A DNA stretch of 64,000 nt from Epilithonimonas sp042695135 (GTDB taxonomy: Bacteria; Bacteroidota; Bacteroidia; Flavobacteriales; Weeksellaceae): contig NZ_CP170547.1 in assembly GCF_042695135.1 (NCBI RefSeq), forward strand, positions 1,736,001-1,800,000, read 5' to 3'. The notes beneath the pieces were generated by a model, which ran no database searches, was not told where the DNA came from, and worked only from the letters and a program-made list of their open reading frames with translations. This document shows, piece by piece, positions 24,559 through 32,706 of this stretch. Every line of letters starts with the position of its first letter. Positions within the stretch are counted from its first letter, which is position 1. A program made the position numbers and the translations under genes.

Positions 24559-24656
24559 CAGATATAATTTTGGTTGGCTCAGAAATAATTTGAATTACCG
24601 TGATAGCGTTTTTGTATCAAATGGAATTTATATATATTGCAGTATAAGATTTTACT

Positions 24657-25310
24657 ATGCTGACAAAAGAACAGATCGCGCAAAGAATTTCAAAAGAAGT
24701 GAAGGATAGGATGTATGTCAACCTTGGAATCGGGATTCCGACTTTGGTTGCGAACTACGTTCCGGAGGATATTTCGGTGGAATTCCAAAGTGAAAATGGT
24801 GTTTTGGGAATGGGTCCTTTTCCTTTCGAAGGAGAAGAAGATGCAGACTTGATTAATGCCGGAAAACAGACGATTACGATTCTTCCCGGCGGTTCTTTTT
24901 TTGACTCGGCTTTCAGTTTTGGGATGATCAGAAGTCAGAAAGTGGATCTCACAATTCTAGGCGCAATGGAAGTTTCCGAGAACGGCGATATTGCCAACTG
25001 GAAAATTCCGGGAAAAATGGTAAAAGGAATGGGCGGCGCAATGGACCTGGTGGCATCTGCAGAAAATATCATTGTCGCAATGATGCACGTGAACAAAGCC
25101 GGAGAATCTAAAATTCTGAAAAAATGCACATTACCATTGACAGGTGTGAATTGTGTTAAAAAAGTAGTCACCGAATTAGCAGTTCTGGAAGTGACGGATA
25201 AAGGTCTTAAACTATTGGAAAGAGCACCGGGAATTTCTGTGGAAGATATTATCAAAGCAACAGAGGCAGAACTGATTGTTGAAGGCGAGATTCCTGAAAT
25301 GCAATTCTAA
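24657..25310 (+). CDS. scoB: 3-oxoacid (succinyl-CoA:acetoacetate) CoA-transferase subunit B
   Basis: 217 residues, beta subunit of family I CoA-transferase. The catalytic Glu lies in EFQSENGVLGMGPFP (ENG motif) near residue 46. Other conserved stretches: YVNLGIGIPTLVANYVPEDI, TILPGGSFFDSAFSFGMIRS, TILGAMEVSENGDIANWKIP and GKMVKGMGGAMDLVA. It forms the active enzyme with ScoA (21562-22263), from which it is physically separated here. The separation means it needs its own promoter in the 24559-24656 spacer, where no clean TAnnTTTG was identified. Confidence 0.93.
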   Translation: MLTKEQIAQRISKEVKDRMYVNLGIGIPTLVANYVPEDISVEFQSENGVLGMGPFPFEGEEDADLINAGKQTITILPGGSFFDSAFSFGMIRSQKVDLTILGAMEVSENGDIANWKIPGKMVKGMGGAMDLVASAENIIVAMMHVNKAGESKILKKCTLPLTGVNCVKKVVTELAVLEVTDKGLKLLERAPGISVEDIIKATEAELIVEGEIPEMQF

Positions 25311-25323
25311 AAAATTAAAAATT

Positions 25324-25359
25324 AAAAAGTCGTCCGTTATTATAACGGGACGACTTTTA
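25324..25359. terminator. Bidirectional terminator between scoB and the DUF4197 gene
   Basis: AAAAGTCGTCCGTTA and TAACGGGACGACTTTT pair with one bulged base; A and T tracts flank it. Confidence 0.85.
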
Positions 25360-25400
25360 TTTAGTAATTAAAATCTAATATCTAACTTCTAAACTCTAAT

Positions 25401-26216
25401 TTACTTCTTCACCGCTCCAAAAACCTTTTGAAGAAGCGTTGTCGTTCTGAGCGCAGAATTATTTCGGATTCCGGTTTCTTTCTCAGCCACCATTTTGAAA
25501 ACACCGTTGATAGTTTCATTCGTCACATATTCGTTGAGGTCTGTAGTTACAGATTGTCCGGTGAATGTGTTGTATTTTGAAATGATATTTTTCCAAACCG
25601 TATCGGCTCCCACTTTGCTTAATGAAGCCTGAACTTTTGGCTGAAATGCCGTGAAAAGCTGTGTCTGAGTTTTGGTCTGAAGATAATTGGTTGCCGCATT
25701 ATTGCTTCCTAACAGAATATTCTTTGCATCTGTAATCGTCATTGAGGTAATGGCATTTACAAAAATTGGTGTTGCTTCTGTCACGGCATCTTCCGCAGCT
25801 CTGTTCAGTAATTTCACACCTTGATCCGCCAGACTTCCCAAACCGACACTTCGAAGTGTAGCATCAATTTTTCTTAGTTTTTCCGGCATCAGGATTTTCA
25901 CCGCTTCATTTTTCAGGAAACCGTCCGTTGCACCAAGTTTTTTAACACCCTCGGTTACGCCCATACTTAATGCTTCTTTTAATCCTGATGATATCGTAGA
26001 AGAAGTGAGATTTCCAAGATTGATATTTGAATTAGGATAAGTTGTAGTCGTTGAACCTGTTGTTGTAGTTTTTGTAGAGCTTTGTGTTTTCACATTGTTG
26101 AGATCTACTCCTGTTCTATCTTTTACAGTTGACTTAAGAATATCAAGAATCTGAGTTTGTGCCTGCGCAGAAATTGATAATAATAAACCAGCAGCTAAGA
26201 AAATCGTTTTTTTCAT
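25401..26216 (-). CDS. DUF4197 family exported protein
   Basis: 271 residues. Signal peptide 1-19 (FLAAGLLLSISAQAQ), then a Thr/Ser-rich linker (~40-60), then the DUF4197 domain from ~65: SSGLKEALSMGVTEGVKKLG, KNEAVKILMPEKLRKIDATL, RAAEDAVTEATPIFVNAITS, MTITDAKNILLGSNNAATNY and YVTNETINGVFKMVAEKETG. Proteins of this family are helical, periplasmic and of unknown function. It has its own -7 promoter element and is convergent with scoB. Confidence 0.9.
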   Translation of the reverse strand: MKKTIFLAAGLLLSISAQAQTQILDILKSTVKDRTGVDLNNVKTQSSTKTTTTGSTTTTYPNSNINLGNLTSSTISSGLKEALSMGVTEGVKKLGATDGFLKNEAVKILMPEKLRKIDATLRSVGLGSLADQGVKLLNRAAEDAVTEATPIFVNAITSMTITDAKNILLGSNNAATNYLQTKTQTQLFTAFQPKVQASLSKVGADTVWKNIISKYNTFTGQSVTTDLNEYVTNETINGVFKMVAEKETGIRNNSALRTTTLLQKVFGAVKK

Positions 26217-26232
26217 TATTTATATTTATATA

Positions 26233-26240
26233 CAAATTTA
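26233..26240 (-). promoter_or_regulatory. -7 promoter element of the DUF4197 gene
   Basis: TAAATTTG on the minus strand, 16 bases before the ATG. Confidence 0.5.
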
Positions 26241-26277
26241 GATGATTAAAAGAGGACGATGTTAAATTTTTATTTAA

Positions 26278-26413
26278 AAATAACACAAAGGCACTAAAAG
26301 CTAATCTTAACTTTATGTTTTAGGGCACAAGGTCTTTCAGTAATTTAAATCTTTGATTTTCCTTGTGCCTTCAGTGTTTCAATGTAAGATAAATTTGTGT
26401 CTTTGTGTTATTT
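26278..26413. repeat. Nested inverted repeat of the AACACAAAG type
   Basis: Outer arms AAATAACACAAAG (26278-26290) and CTTTGTGTTATTT (26401-26413) are perfect 13-bp complements; inner arms GGCACAAGG (26324-26332) and CCTTGTGCC (26361-26369) are perfect 9-bp complements. Single-arm relatives occur near 5247 and 9475-9510. Confidence 0.8.
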
Positions 26414-26430
26414 CTTAATATAAATATATA

Positions 26431-27942
26431 TTAACTCTGATTTCTCAAAATAACATCATACAGATCCTGTCTTCTATCGGTCAAAGTTTTTACTGCACCA
26501 TTGTAATGAAGTTCTTTCAAAAGGTTTAAATCGACATCCACAATAATAGTCATTTCGGTATTTGGAGTCGCTTCACCTTTAATCGCGTTGGAAGGAAAAG
26601 CAAAATCCGAAGGCGTAAAAACCGTCGCCTGCCCATATTGAATATCCATATTATTCACACCCGGCAGATTCCCAACACAGCCGGCAATTGCGACATAACA
26701 TTCATTTTCGATAGCTCTTGCAGCAGCGCAATGTCGAACGCGCGTATAAGCATTCTGAGTATCTGTGAGATAAGGCACGAATAAGATTTTCATTCCCTGA
26801 TCTGCCAGTAATCTTGGCAATTCCGGGAACTCGACATCATAGCAAATAATGACGCCGATTTTTCCACAGTCTGTGTCGAACACTTTGATCTCATTTCCGC
26901 CGGTCATTCCGTAATATTTCTTTTCGTTTGGCGTGATGTGGATTTTCCTGTACTCGTCAATTTTTCCGTCTCTGTGAAGCAGATAACTCACGTTGTAAAG
27001 TTTCCCATCCTCGAAAATCGGCATACTTCCGGAGATGATATTGACGTTGTAGCTGATCGCCATTTCGGATATTTTTTCCTTGATTTCTTCCGTCAGTTCA
27101 GATAGTTTTTCCATCGATTCTCTTTCATTCAGATGATTGAAAGGAGCGAGTAAAGGCGTGTTGAATAATTCCGGGAACAGACAAAAATCCGACTGATAGC
27201 CGGAAACAGCATCCACGAAAAACTCAACCTGCTTGTAAAAATCCTCAATGTCTTTCAGAGGTCGCATCTGCCATTGGATCAGGCCAAGACGGATGACGCT
27301 GTCCTGCATTGTGTTCTTTTTGGCGGTGTAATAAATATTGTTCCATTGCAGGAGAACTGCGTATTCTTCGGATTCTGTGTCACCTTTCAAATAACCTTTC
27401 AGGATTTTGACAGGCGAGAAATTATTCCCTATCTGAAAACTTAGCACAGGATCAAAAATCTCTTTGTTTCGGACTTTAGTGATGTATTCTCTCGGGGTCA
27501 ATTCTGAACTGTAAAGATGATAATTCGGTATTCTGCCGCCAACAATTATCGATTTTAAATTTAATATTTCGCACAGTTCTTTTCTAGCGTCATACAATCT
27601 TCTTCCCAATCGCAACGCTCTGAAATCCGGATCTACAAAAACCTCGATGCCATAAAGTACATTTCCGACATTGCTGTGCGTATTGAAAGATTCATTTCCC
27701 GTGATCTCATTGTAAGTATGCTGATCACCATAAAGTTCGTAGTTAACAATAATCGATAGTGCAGCGGCAGCTAATTTTCCATCAACCATAATACAGATTT
27801 GACCTTCTGCAAAAATGGAAGTCAGCTTTTGGATATTCCGTTTGCTCCAGACATTATCGTCGATATCCGGATAAGCTTTCTGCATTGCTTCCGCCAGTTC
27901 ATCATAATCATCAATACTTAATTTTCTAATTTCTACCTGCAT
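26431..27942 (-). CDS. Fusion of GNAT acetyltransferase and carbon-nitrogen hydrolase (nitrilase superfamily)
   Basis: 503 residues in two parts. Residues 1-~200 are a GNAT domain (VEIRKLSIDDYDELAEAMQK; the acetyl-CoA loop region FVDPDFRALRLGRRLYDARK). Residues ~220-503 are a nitrilase-type amidase with the Glu-Lys-Cys triad: Glu in FCLFPELFNTPL, Lys in YRKIHITPNEKKYYG, Cys in IGVIICYDVEFPELPR. The fusion may acetylate one group and hydrolyse an amide on the same or a related substrate; neither substrate is known. Its ATG overlaps the stop of the sirtuin gene by one base (TAATG), so the two are translationally coupled. Confidence 0.9.
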   Translation of the reverse strand: MQVEIRKLSIDDYDELAEAMQKAYPDIDDNVWSKRNIQKLTSIFAEGQICIMVDGKLAAAALSIIVNYELYGDQHTYNEITGNESFNTHSNVGNVLYGIEVFVDPDFRALRLGRRLYDARKELCEILNLKSIIVGGRIPNYHLYSSELTPREYITKVRNKEIFDPVLSFQIGNNFSPVKILKGYLKGDTESEEYAVLLQWNNIYYTAKKNTMQDSVIRLGLIQWQMRPLKDIEDFYKQVEFFVDAVSGYQSDFCLFPELFNTPLLAPFNHLNERESMEKLSELTEEIKEKISEMAISYNVNIISGSMPIFEDGKLYNVSYLLHRDGKIDEYRKIHITPNEKKYYGMTGGNEIKVFDTDCGKIGVIICYDVEFPELPRLLADQGMKILFVPYLTDTQNAYTRVRHCAAARAIENECYVAIAGCVGNLPGVNNMDIQYGQATVFTPSDFAFPSNAIKGEATPNTEMTIIVDVDLNLLKELHYNGAVKTLTDRRQDLYDVILRNQS

Positions 27943-28634
27943 TATTGATACTTTTCTATTAATATTTGTTTCAGTTTTTTCATTCCTTCTGTGGCTGAAG
28001 TTTTGAAATAATTCTCATTTCGGGTGAATGAATTTGGATTTTCGAGGTTTGGATCAATGACGAAAACTTCGCAGTGACTTGGAACATATCTTACGACGGA
28101 AGCGGCCGGATAAACCTGCATCGAAGTTCCGATAACTAAGAACAGATCAGCTTCCGAAGCGATACTAATGGCGTTATCCATCTCCGGAACCATCTCACCA
28201 AACCAAACAATATGTGGACGAAGTTGTGAACCATCAGTATGAAGATCACCTAAATGAATGTCGTCTTCCCAATCCAGTATCTCGTTTTCGTGATTGACTG
28301 ATCTTGCTTTTTTAATTTCTCCGTGAAGATGAACGATTTTTGTAGAACCACCTCGCTCGTGAAGGTCGTCTACATTCTGCGTAATAATGTGAACATCGAA
28401 AAAATCCTCTAACTCTGCAAGCAATTTATGAGCCGTGTTGGGCTCTACCTCTTTTAACTGTTGTCGCCTGGCATTATAAAAATCCAGAACCAGCTTTGGA
28501 TTTCTAGCAAAACCTTCCGGCGAGGCAACATCTTCTACTCTGTGATTTTCCCATAGTCCGTTAGAATCTCTAAAAGTTTTGATTCCGCTTTCTGCTGAGA
28601 TTCCTGCGCCTGACAACACAACGAGTTTTTTCAT
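27942..28634 (-). CDS. Sir2-family NAD-dependent protein deacylase
   Basis: 230 residues. NAD-binding motifs VLSGAGISAESGIKTFRDSN at the N-terminus, TQNVDDLHERGG and the catalytic His in VHLHGEIKKA near residue 112; IVWFGEMVPEM and LVIGTSMQVYPAASVV follow. Tyr and Arg in DFYNARRQQ (YxxR) match the SIRT5/CobB type that removes acidic acyl groups such as succinyl. The usual four zinc cysteines are absent: the loop after the catalytic His has none. This short zinc-less form is known in some bacteria. It sits between DUF72 and the GNAT-nitrilase gene in one operon. Confidence 0.92.
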   Translation of the reverse strand: MKKLVVLSGAGISAESGIKTFRDSNGLWENHRVEDVASPEGFARNPKLVLDFYNARRQQLKEVEPNTAHKLLAELEDFFDVHIITQNVDDLHERGGSTKIVHLHGEIKKARSVNHENEILDWEDDIHLGDLHTDGSQLRPHIVWFGEMVPEMDNAISIASEADLFLVIGTSMQVYPAASVVRYVPSHCEVFVIDPNLENPNSFTRNENYFKTSATEGMKKLKQILIEKYQ

Positions 28635-29369
28635 TTACTTTAAAATTTTCTTTAAATATAATGAATTTTCGATCGCAGCTGTTCCCCAAGTGTTGTTGAA
28701 CATAATGTAAAATTCTTTGCCTGTTGCCTTGATTTTGTCAGAAAGATCATTCAAAAATTCTTCCGGATAACGCGATTTATATAAAGTTGGCTTTCCGTGA
28801 AGGCGATAATATCCGATTTCGGGATTTGTAATGATGACTTCTTCGGGCAGATTTCCTGGAAAGCTCGTTCCGCTGAAGATCCAATTGTTTTCTGTAAATA
28901 TTTTAAAAACTTCATCATTCCACCAGGAGTTATGACGGAATTCGACAACGATTAAATGATCAGCAGGAAGATTTTCCTTAAGCCAATTTAGATTTTCCGG
29001 CGTATTATGAAACGACGGCGGAAACTGGAAAAGAAGGCCTGCCAGTTTATTTTCAAGATGGATTTTAATGTGATTGCAGAATTCTAATATTTCTTCTTTC
29101 TTATTTTCGAATGGTTTTTGATGAGAGATTGTTTTTGGAATCTTAATGAAGAATTTAAAATTATCTGGCGTCTCATCTACCCATTTTTGAAGTGTTTTCG
29201 CAGTTGGCTTCCGATAAAATGTGCTGTTAATTTCCACAATATCAAATGTCTTAGAATATAATTTCAGGAAATCTTTATTCTGGGAATCTGCCGGATAAAG
29301 CGAACCTTTCCAGTCTGCATTGTAAAATCCGGAACAGCCAATGTGGTATTTTATCTTCGAAGCTTTCAT
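28635..29369 (-). CDS. DUF72 family protein
   Basis: 244 residues of the TIM-barrel-like DUF72 family. Conserved stretches: HIGCSGFYNADWKGSLYP at the N-terminus, VEINSTFYRKPTAKTLQKW, DNFKFFIKIPKTISHQK, GLLFQFPPSFHNTPENLNWL, VEFRHNSWW and YYRLHGKPTLYKSRYPEEFL. The family is related to sugar/nuclease-type TIM barrels, with no agreed activity. It is the first gene of the operon; its stop codon ends one base before the sirtuin ATG. Confidence 0.9.
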   Translation of the reverse strand: MKASKIKYHIGCSGFYNADWKGSLYPADSQNKDFLKLYSKTFDIVEINSTFYRKPTAKTLQKWVDETPDNFKFFIKIPKTISHQKPFENKKEEILEFCNHIKIHLENKLAGLLFQFPPSFHNTPENLNWLKENLPADHLIVVEFRHNSWWNDEVFKIFTENNWIFSGTSFPGNLPEEVIITNPEIGYYRLHGKPTLYKSRYPEEFLNDLSDKIKATGKEFYIMFNNTWGTAAIENSLYLKKILK

Positions 29370-29487
29370 ATTTATTGATAATAAATTTCTGTGCCAATCA
29401 ACATTAAATCAGATAATTAAATTCAATATGATATTTATCATACCAAATTAGTAGGAAATAAATTTGGATTGATAAAAGATAAGCCCT

Positions 29488-29495
29488 TATTTTTG
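29488..29495 (+). promoter_or_regulatory. Promoter of the riboswitch-controlled TonB receptor transcript
   Basis: -7 element TATTTTTG (TAnnTTTG) with -33 TTTG at 29463-29466 (spacing 21). It starts the RNA about 20 bases before the riboswitch, leaving a leader of some 225 bases. Confidence 0.6.
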
Positions 29496-29521
29496 CCCTG
29501 TGATTACGAATTGCTGTCATA

Positions 29522-29620
29522 CTTATTAAGAAAGACCGAGGGAACTGACCTATTGACGTCTTAACAACCTGCCGAAAGGAAAGGTGTTTCATTCAGCCTT
29601 TGAAAAAAAGGAAAGATAAG
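29522..29620 (+). ncRNA. SAM-I-type riboswitch (S box)
   Basis: P1 is formed by CTTATT (29522-29527) and GATAAG (29615-29620). Inside are the S-box landmarks in order: AAGAAAGACCGAGGGAACTG (consensus AGAG-GG-GGAGGGA-CUGGCCC), ACCTATTGACGTCTTAACAACC (consensus UGAAGCC-CGGCAACC), then GGAAAGGTG (consensus GGUGC). An intrinsic terminator follows at 29662, fitting transcriptional attenuation when S-adenosylmethionine is bound. A minus-strand frame through this region is therefore not a gene. Confidence 0.85.
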
Positions 29621-29661
29621 TTTAAAAGTTTTTATTACTGGATCAAACACAATCCTTATAT

Positions 29662-29697
29662 AACTTCTTCCGGACTTGTCTGGGAGAAGTTTTTTTA
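29662..29697 (+). terminator. Attenuator terminator between the riboswitch and the TonB receptor gene
   Basis: AACTTCTTCC (29662-29671) pairs with GGGAGAAGTT (29682-29691), ten pairs with one wobble, 10-base loop, then eight T. It lies upstream of the gene start at 29724, so it acts on the leader. Confidence 0.88.
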
Positions 29698-29723
29698 TTT
29701 ATAAAACGTAAAATTTAAAATAT

Positions 29724-32531
29724 ATGAACAAAGTAACTATTATTAATTCAAGGAAAGGAATTGCGCTCACAGCAGCTGTCATTTTCTTTTCTGGAATTTC
29801 ATTTGCACAAGCCCAGGAAACAAAAGCTACCCAAGATACAGTCTCTGACAAACAAATTGAAGAAGTGGTTTTGGTAGGATCCAGGAGTGGTGGAAGATCC
29901 AAAGCGGACAGTCCAGTTCCTGTGGATGTTTTCAATCTGAAAGACATTCAGCAGAGTTTACCGCAGACAAACATCAATCAGATTCTTAATACGATTGCAC
30001 CCTCTTTTACATCAACAATCCAGACCAATGCAGATGGTTCGGATCACTCAGATCCTGCACAATTGAGAGGTTTGGGACCAGATCAGACTTTGGTTTTGAT
30101 TAATGGAAAAAGAAGACACAGTTCAGCTTTAGTCAATGTAAACGGAGCGCCCGGAAGAGGGACTGTAGGAACGGATCTTAATGCAATTCCAGCTTTTGCA
30201 CTTTCCAGAATCGAGGTTTTAAGAGACGGTGCTTCTGCACAATACGGTTCTGATGCTATCGCAGGCGTTATGAATTTACAATTGAAAAGAGATACAGGAA
30301 GATTAACCGGACAACTCAATTACGGTGGATATCTTACAAATGCAGCGAAAGATCACACAGGAAACTATGACGGTCAGCAATATCAACTGGATTTAAATTA
30401 CGGAAATAAAATCGGAACTAAAGGCGGTTTTTACAACATTACCTGGTCTTCCCAGTTCCGTGATCCTACAAGACGAGCGGGAACAGAAAGCGGAAATATT
30501 TACAATGCTTATAATGCAATCGAAAAGAGAGCTGCTGAAGGTGGTGTGAATCTTTCTTCTTATTTTAATAATATCAATAATCTGAAGGGAACTGCCGGCG
30601 AACAGGACTTCGTGAATCTGATCCATCAGTATTCGCAAGGTGTAAGTTATTTTAATCCTGCTTTACAAACTGGTATTCAGAATGCTTCTACGATTACGGC
30701 TTTACAAGGCTTGTTGGGAGCGAATGTCACAGATCAGGAATTAGCTTATAGAGGGCAAACCAGAAATGACTTCAATATGCAGGTTGGGCAGTCCAAACTC
30801 AGTAACCATCAATTGTTTGCGAATATAGAAGTTCCGTTGAATGACGACTGGAAAGTTTACACTTTCGGAGGTTATTCCAACAGGAATGGTGCTTCCGGCG
30901 GTTTCTACAGGAGACCAAATCAGGCAAGAACTTTTACCGGATTAAATATCGACGGTTATCTTCCGGAAATTCATACGGCAATTCAGGATGTTTCCCTGTC
31001 AGCCGGGATTAAGGGAAAATGGGATGGCTGGAATGTAGATTTCAGTAATACTTTCGGGCAAAACAGTTTTGATTATACGATTGAAAATACAGGAAATACG
31101 AGTTTAAGATTCAGTTCTCCGGATTCTTTCAAAGCGGGTGGACTGCAGTTTTTACAGAACACAGTTAATTTGGATTTCAGCAAATCTTTCAATGTTTTTG
31201 AAGGTATCAATGTCGCTTTCGGAGCAGAACAGCGTCACGAAAATTTCAAAATCACACCTGGCGAAGAAGCTTCTTACACGGCTTATGATGTCAATGGAAA
31301 TCCACAAACGCCAACTTCTGTGAATCCAACTGATTTCTTCGGAGCAGCATTGGCAGGAAGCTCTCAGGTTTTTGCAGGTTTCAGACCAGAAAATCAAGTC
31401 AACAAAAACCGAAATTCCTATGCCGGATATGCAGATGTAGAGTTCAATTTCACCAATTGGTTATTGGTAGATGCGGCGGTTCGTTATGAAGATTATTCTG
31501 ATTTCGGATCGACTTTTAATTATAAACTGGCTTCCAGAATCAAATTAACCGATCATCTTAATTTCCGTTTTGCAGGATCCACAGGTTTCCGTGCGCCGTC
31601 TATCCATCAGATTTATTATAATACGACGTCCACATTATTTACAACGCTTCCGGGTGCTTCAGAACCGTCTCTTGTACAGGTAGGAACACTTAGCAATGAC
31701 TCAAAAGCAGCGAAAGCATTTGGAATTCCGAGTCTGAAACAGGAAACGTCTAAATCTGTGAGCACAGGTTTTACTTACAGGATTCCGTCTCTTAATCTTA
31801 ACATTACTGCGGACGCCTACTTTATCAGAATTGATGACCGAATTGTATTGACAGATCAATTTACCAGACCAACGGCTGCTCAGATTACAGCGAACCCGAA
31901 TCTGGCTCCGGTTCAGGCAATATTTGATGAACAGCAAATCAATGCAGCTCAGTTTTTCGCGAATTCTATCGATACGGAAACCAAAGGTTTGGATGTTGTG
32001 ATCAGCCATACTTTGTCAAAAGAAAGTTTTAAATTCACCAATGACTTTGCAATCAACTTCAACAAAACTCAGAAAGTTGGCGACATCCACGCTTCCGACT
32101 TACTGAAAAATGCAGGACTGGAAACTACTTATTTTTCGGAAAAATCAAGAGTCTATCTGGAAGATTCAGTTCCAAAAGTGAAAGCGAGTTTATCTCACAG
32201 CCTGACTTGGAATGACTTTGTTTTCTACCTGAGAAACACCTATTACGGAAGAGTTCATGGTGCTGATATCATAGATGCGAATGCTGACGGAATCATTTTG
32301 CCGAACGAGCACCAGTTGGTTTCTGATAAGATCATCACAGATTTATCCATTGGTTATAACATCAGTAAGAATTTCAATCTGACACTTGGAACCAATAACT
32401 TGTTCGATATTTATCCTACCAAAAACCTGACAGCTTCTACCAATAACGATCAGTTTATCTACTCCCGTTCAACTTCCCAGTTTGGACAAAATGGTAGATA
32501 TGTGTTCAGCAAGCTGACGGTTTCTTTTTAA
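29724..32531 (+). CDS. TonB-dependent outer-membrane receptor under SAM riboswitch control
   Basis: 935 residues. Signal peptide to about residue 32 (FSGISFAQAQ). Plug domain ~50-185: EEVVLVGSRSGGRSKADSPV, NINQILNTIAPSFTS, AQLRGLGPDQTLVLINGKRR and IPAFALSRIEVLRDGASAQY followed by GSDAIAGVMNL. The remainder is the 22-strand barrel ending in KLTVSF with C-terminal Phe. There is no N-terminal carboxypeptidase-like extension and no SusD partner, so it is not a glycan SusC. Placement behind a SAM-I riboswitch suggests uptake of methionine, a sulfur source or a related cofactor; the ligand is inferred, not seen. Confidence 0.93.
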   Translation: MNKVTIINSRKGIALTAAVIFFSGISFAQAQETKATQDTVSDKQIEEVVLVGSRSGGRSKADSPVPVDVFNLKDIQQSLPQTNINQILNTIAPSFTSTIQTNADGSDHSDPAQLRGLGPDQTLVLINGKRRHSSALVNVNGAPGRGTVGTDLNAIPAFALSRIEVLRDGASAQYGSDAIAGVMNLQLKRDTGRLTGQLNYGGYLTNAAKDHTGNYDGQQYQLDLNYGNKIGTKGGFYNITWSSQFRDPTRRAGTESGNIYNAYNAIEKRAAEGGVNLSSYFNNINNLKGTAGEQDFVNLIHQYSQGVSYFNPALQTGIQNASTITALQGLLGANVTDQELAYRGQTRNDFNMQVGQSKLSNHQLFANIEVPLNDDWKVYTFGGYSNRNGASGGFYRRPNQARTFTGLNIDGYLPEIHTAIQDVSLSAGIKGKWDGWNVDFSNTFGQNSFDYTIENTGNTSLRFSSPDSFKAGGLQFLQNTVNLDFSKSFNVFEGINVAFGAEQRHENFKITPGEEASYTAYDVNGNPQTPTSVNPTDFFGAALAGSSQVFAGFRPENQVNKNRNSYAGYADVEFNFTNWLLVDAAVRYEDYSDFGSTFNYKLASRIKLTDHLNFRFAGSTGFRAPSIHQIYYNTTSTLFTTLPGASEPSLVQVGTLSNDSKAAKAFGIPSLKQETSKSVSTGFTYRIPSLNLNITADAYFIRIDDRIVLTDQFTRPTAAQITANPNLAPVQAIFDEQQINAAQFFANSIDTETKGLDVVISHTLSKESFKFTNDFAINFNKTQKVGDIHASDLLKNAGLETTYFSEKSRVYLEDSVPKVKASLSHSLTWNDFVFYLRNTYYGRVHGADIIDANADGIILPNEHQLVSDKIITDLSIGYNISKNFNLTLGTNNLFDIYPTKNLTASTNNDQFIYSRSTSQFGQNGRYVFSKLTVSF

Positions 32532-32565
32532 TTTGACGATTTTAAGGTTTTATATTTGTTTTGAA

Positions 32566-32597
32566 ATGGCATCGGGAGTTTTCCGGTGCCGTTTTTT
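32566..32597 (+). terminator. Intrinsic terminator of the TonB receptor gene
   Basis: GGCATCGG (32568-32575) pairs with CCGGTGCC (32583-32590) with one wobble, followed by GTTTTTT. Confidence 0.85.
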
Positions 32598-32618
32598 ATG
32601 GAATTAATATTATAAATG

Positions 32619-32691
32619 CTTCGAGAGCCTCAGCATGACATCTCTAATACTAATCGGTTAATTAAGGTTTGTCAGTCTGAGGCTCTCGAAG
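32619..32691. repeat. Inverted pair of REP-like elements, family 1 (CTTCGAGAGCCTCAG form)
   Basis: CTTCGAGAGCCTCAG (32619-32633) and CTGAGGCTCTCGAAG (32677-32691) are perfect 15-bp complements, each flanked inward by TGACA/TGTCA-like bases. Located between the convergent TonB receptor and copper ATPase genes. Confidence 0.9.
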
Positions 32692-32706
32692 ACTTTTTGA
32701 TTTTAA

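Noticed and set aside
29404..29592. Minus-strand 62-codon open frame upstream of the TonB receptor.
   Set aside because: It lies antisense across the SAM-I-type riboswitch, which explains the sequence conservation signals there.
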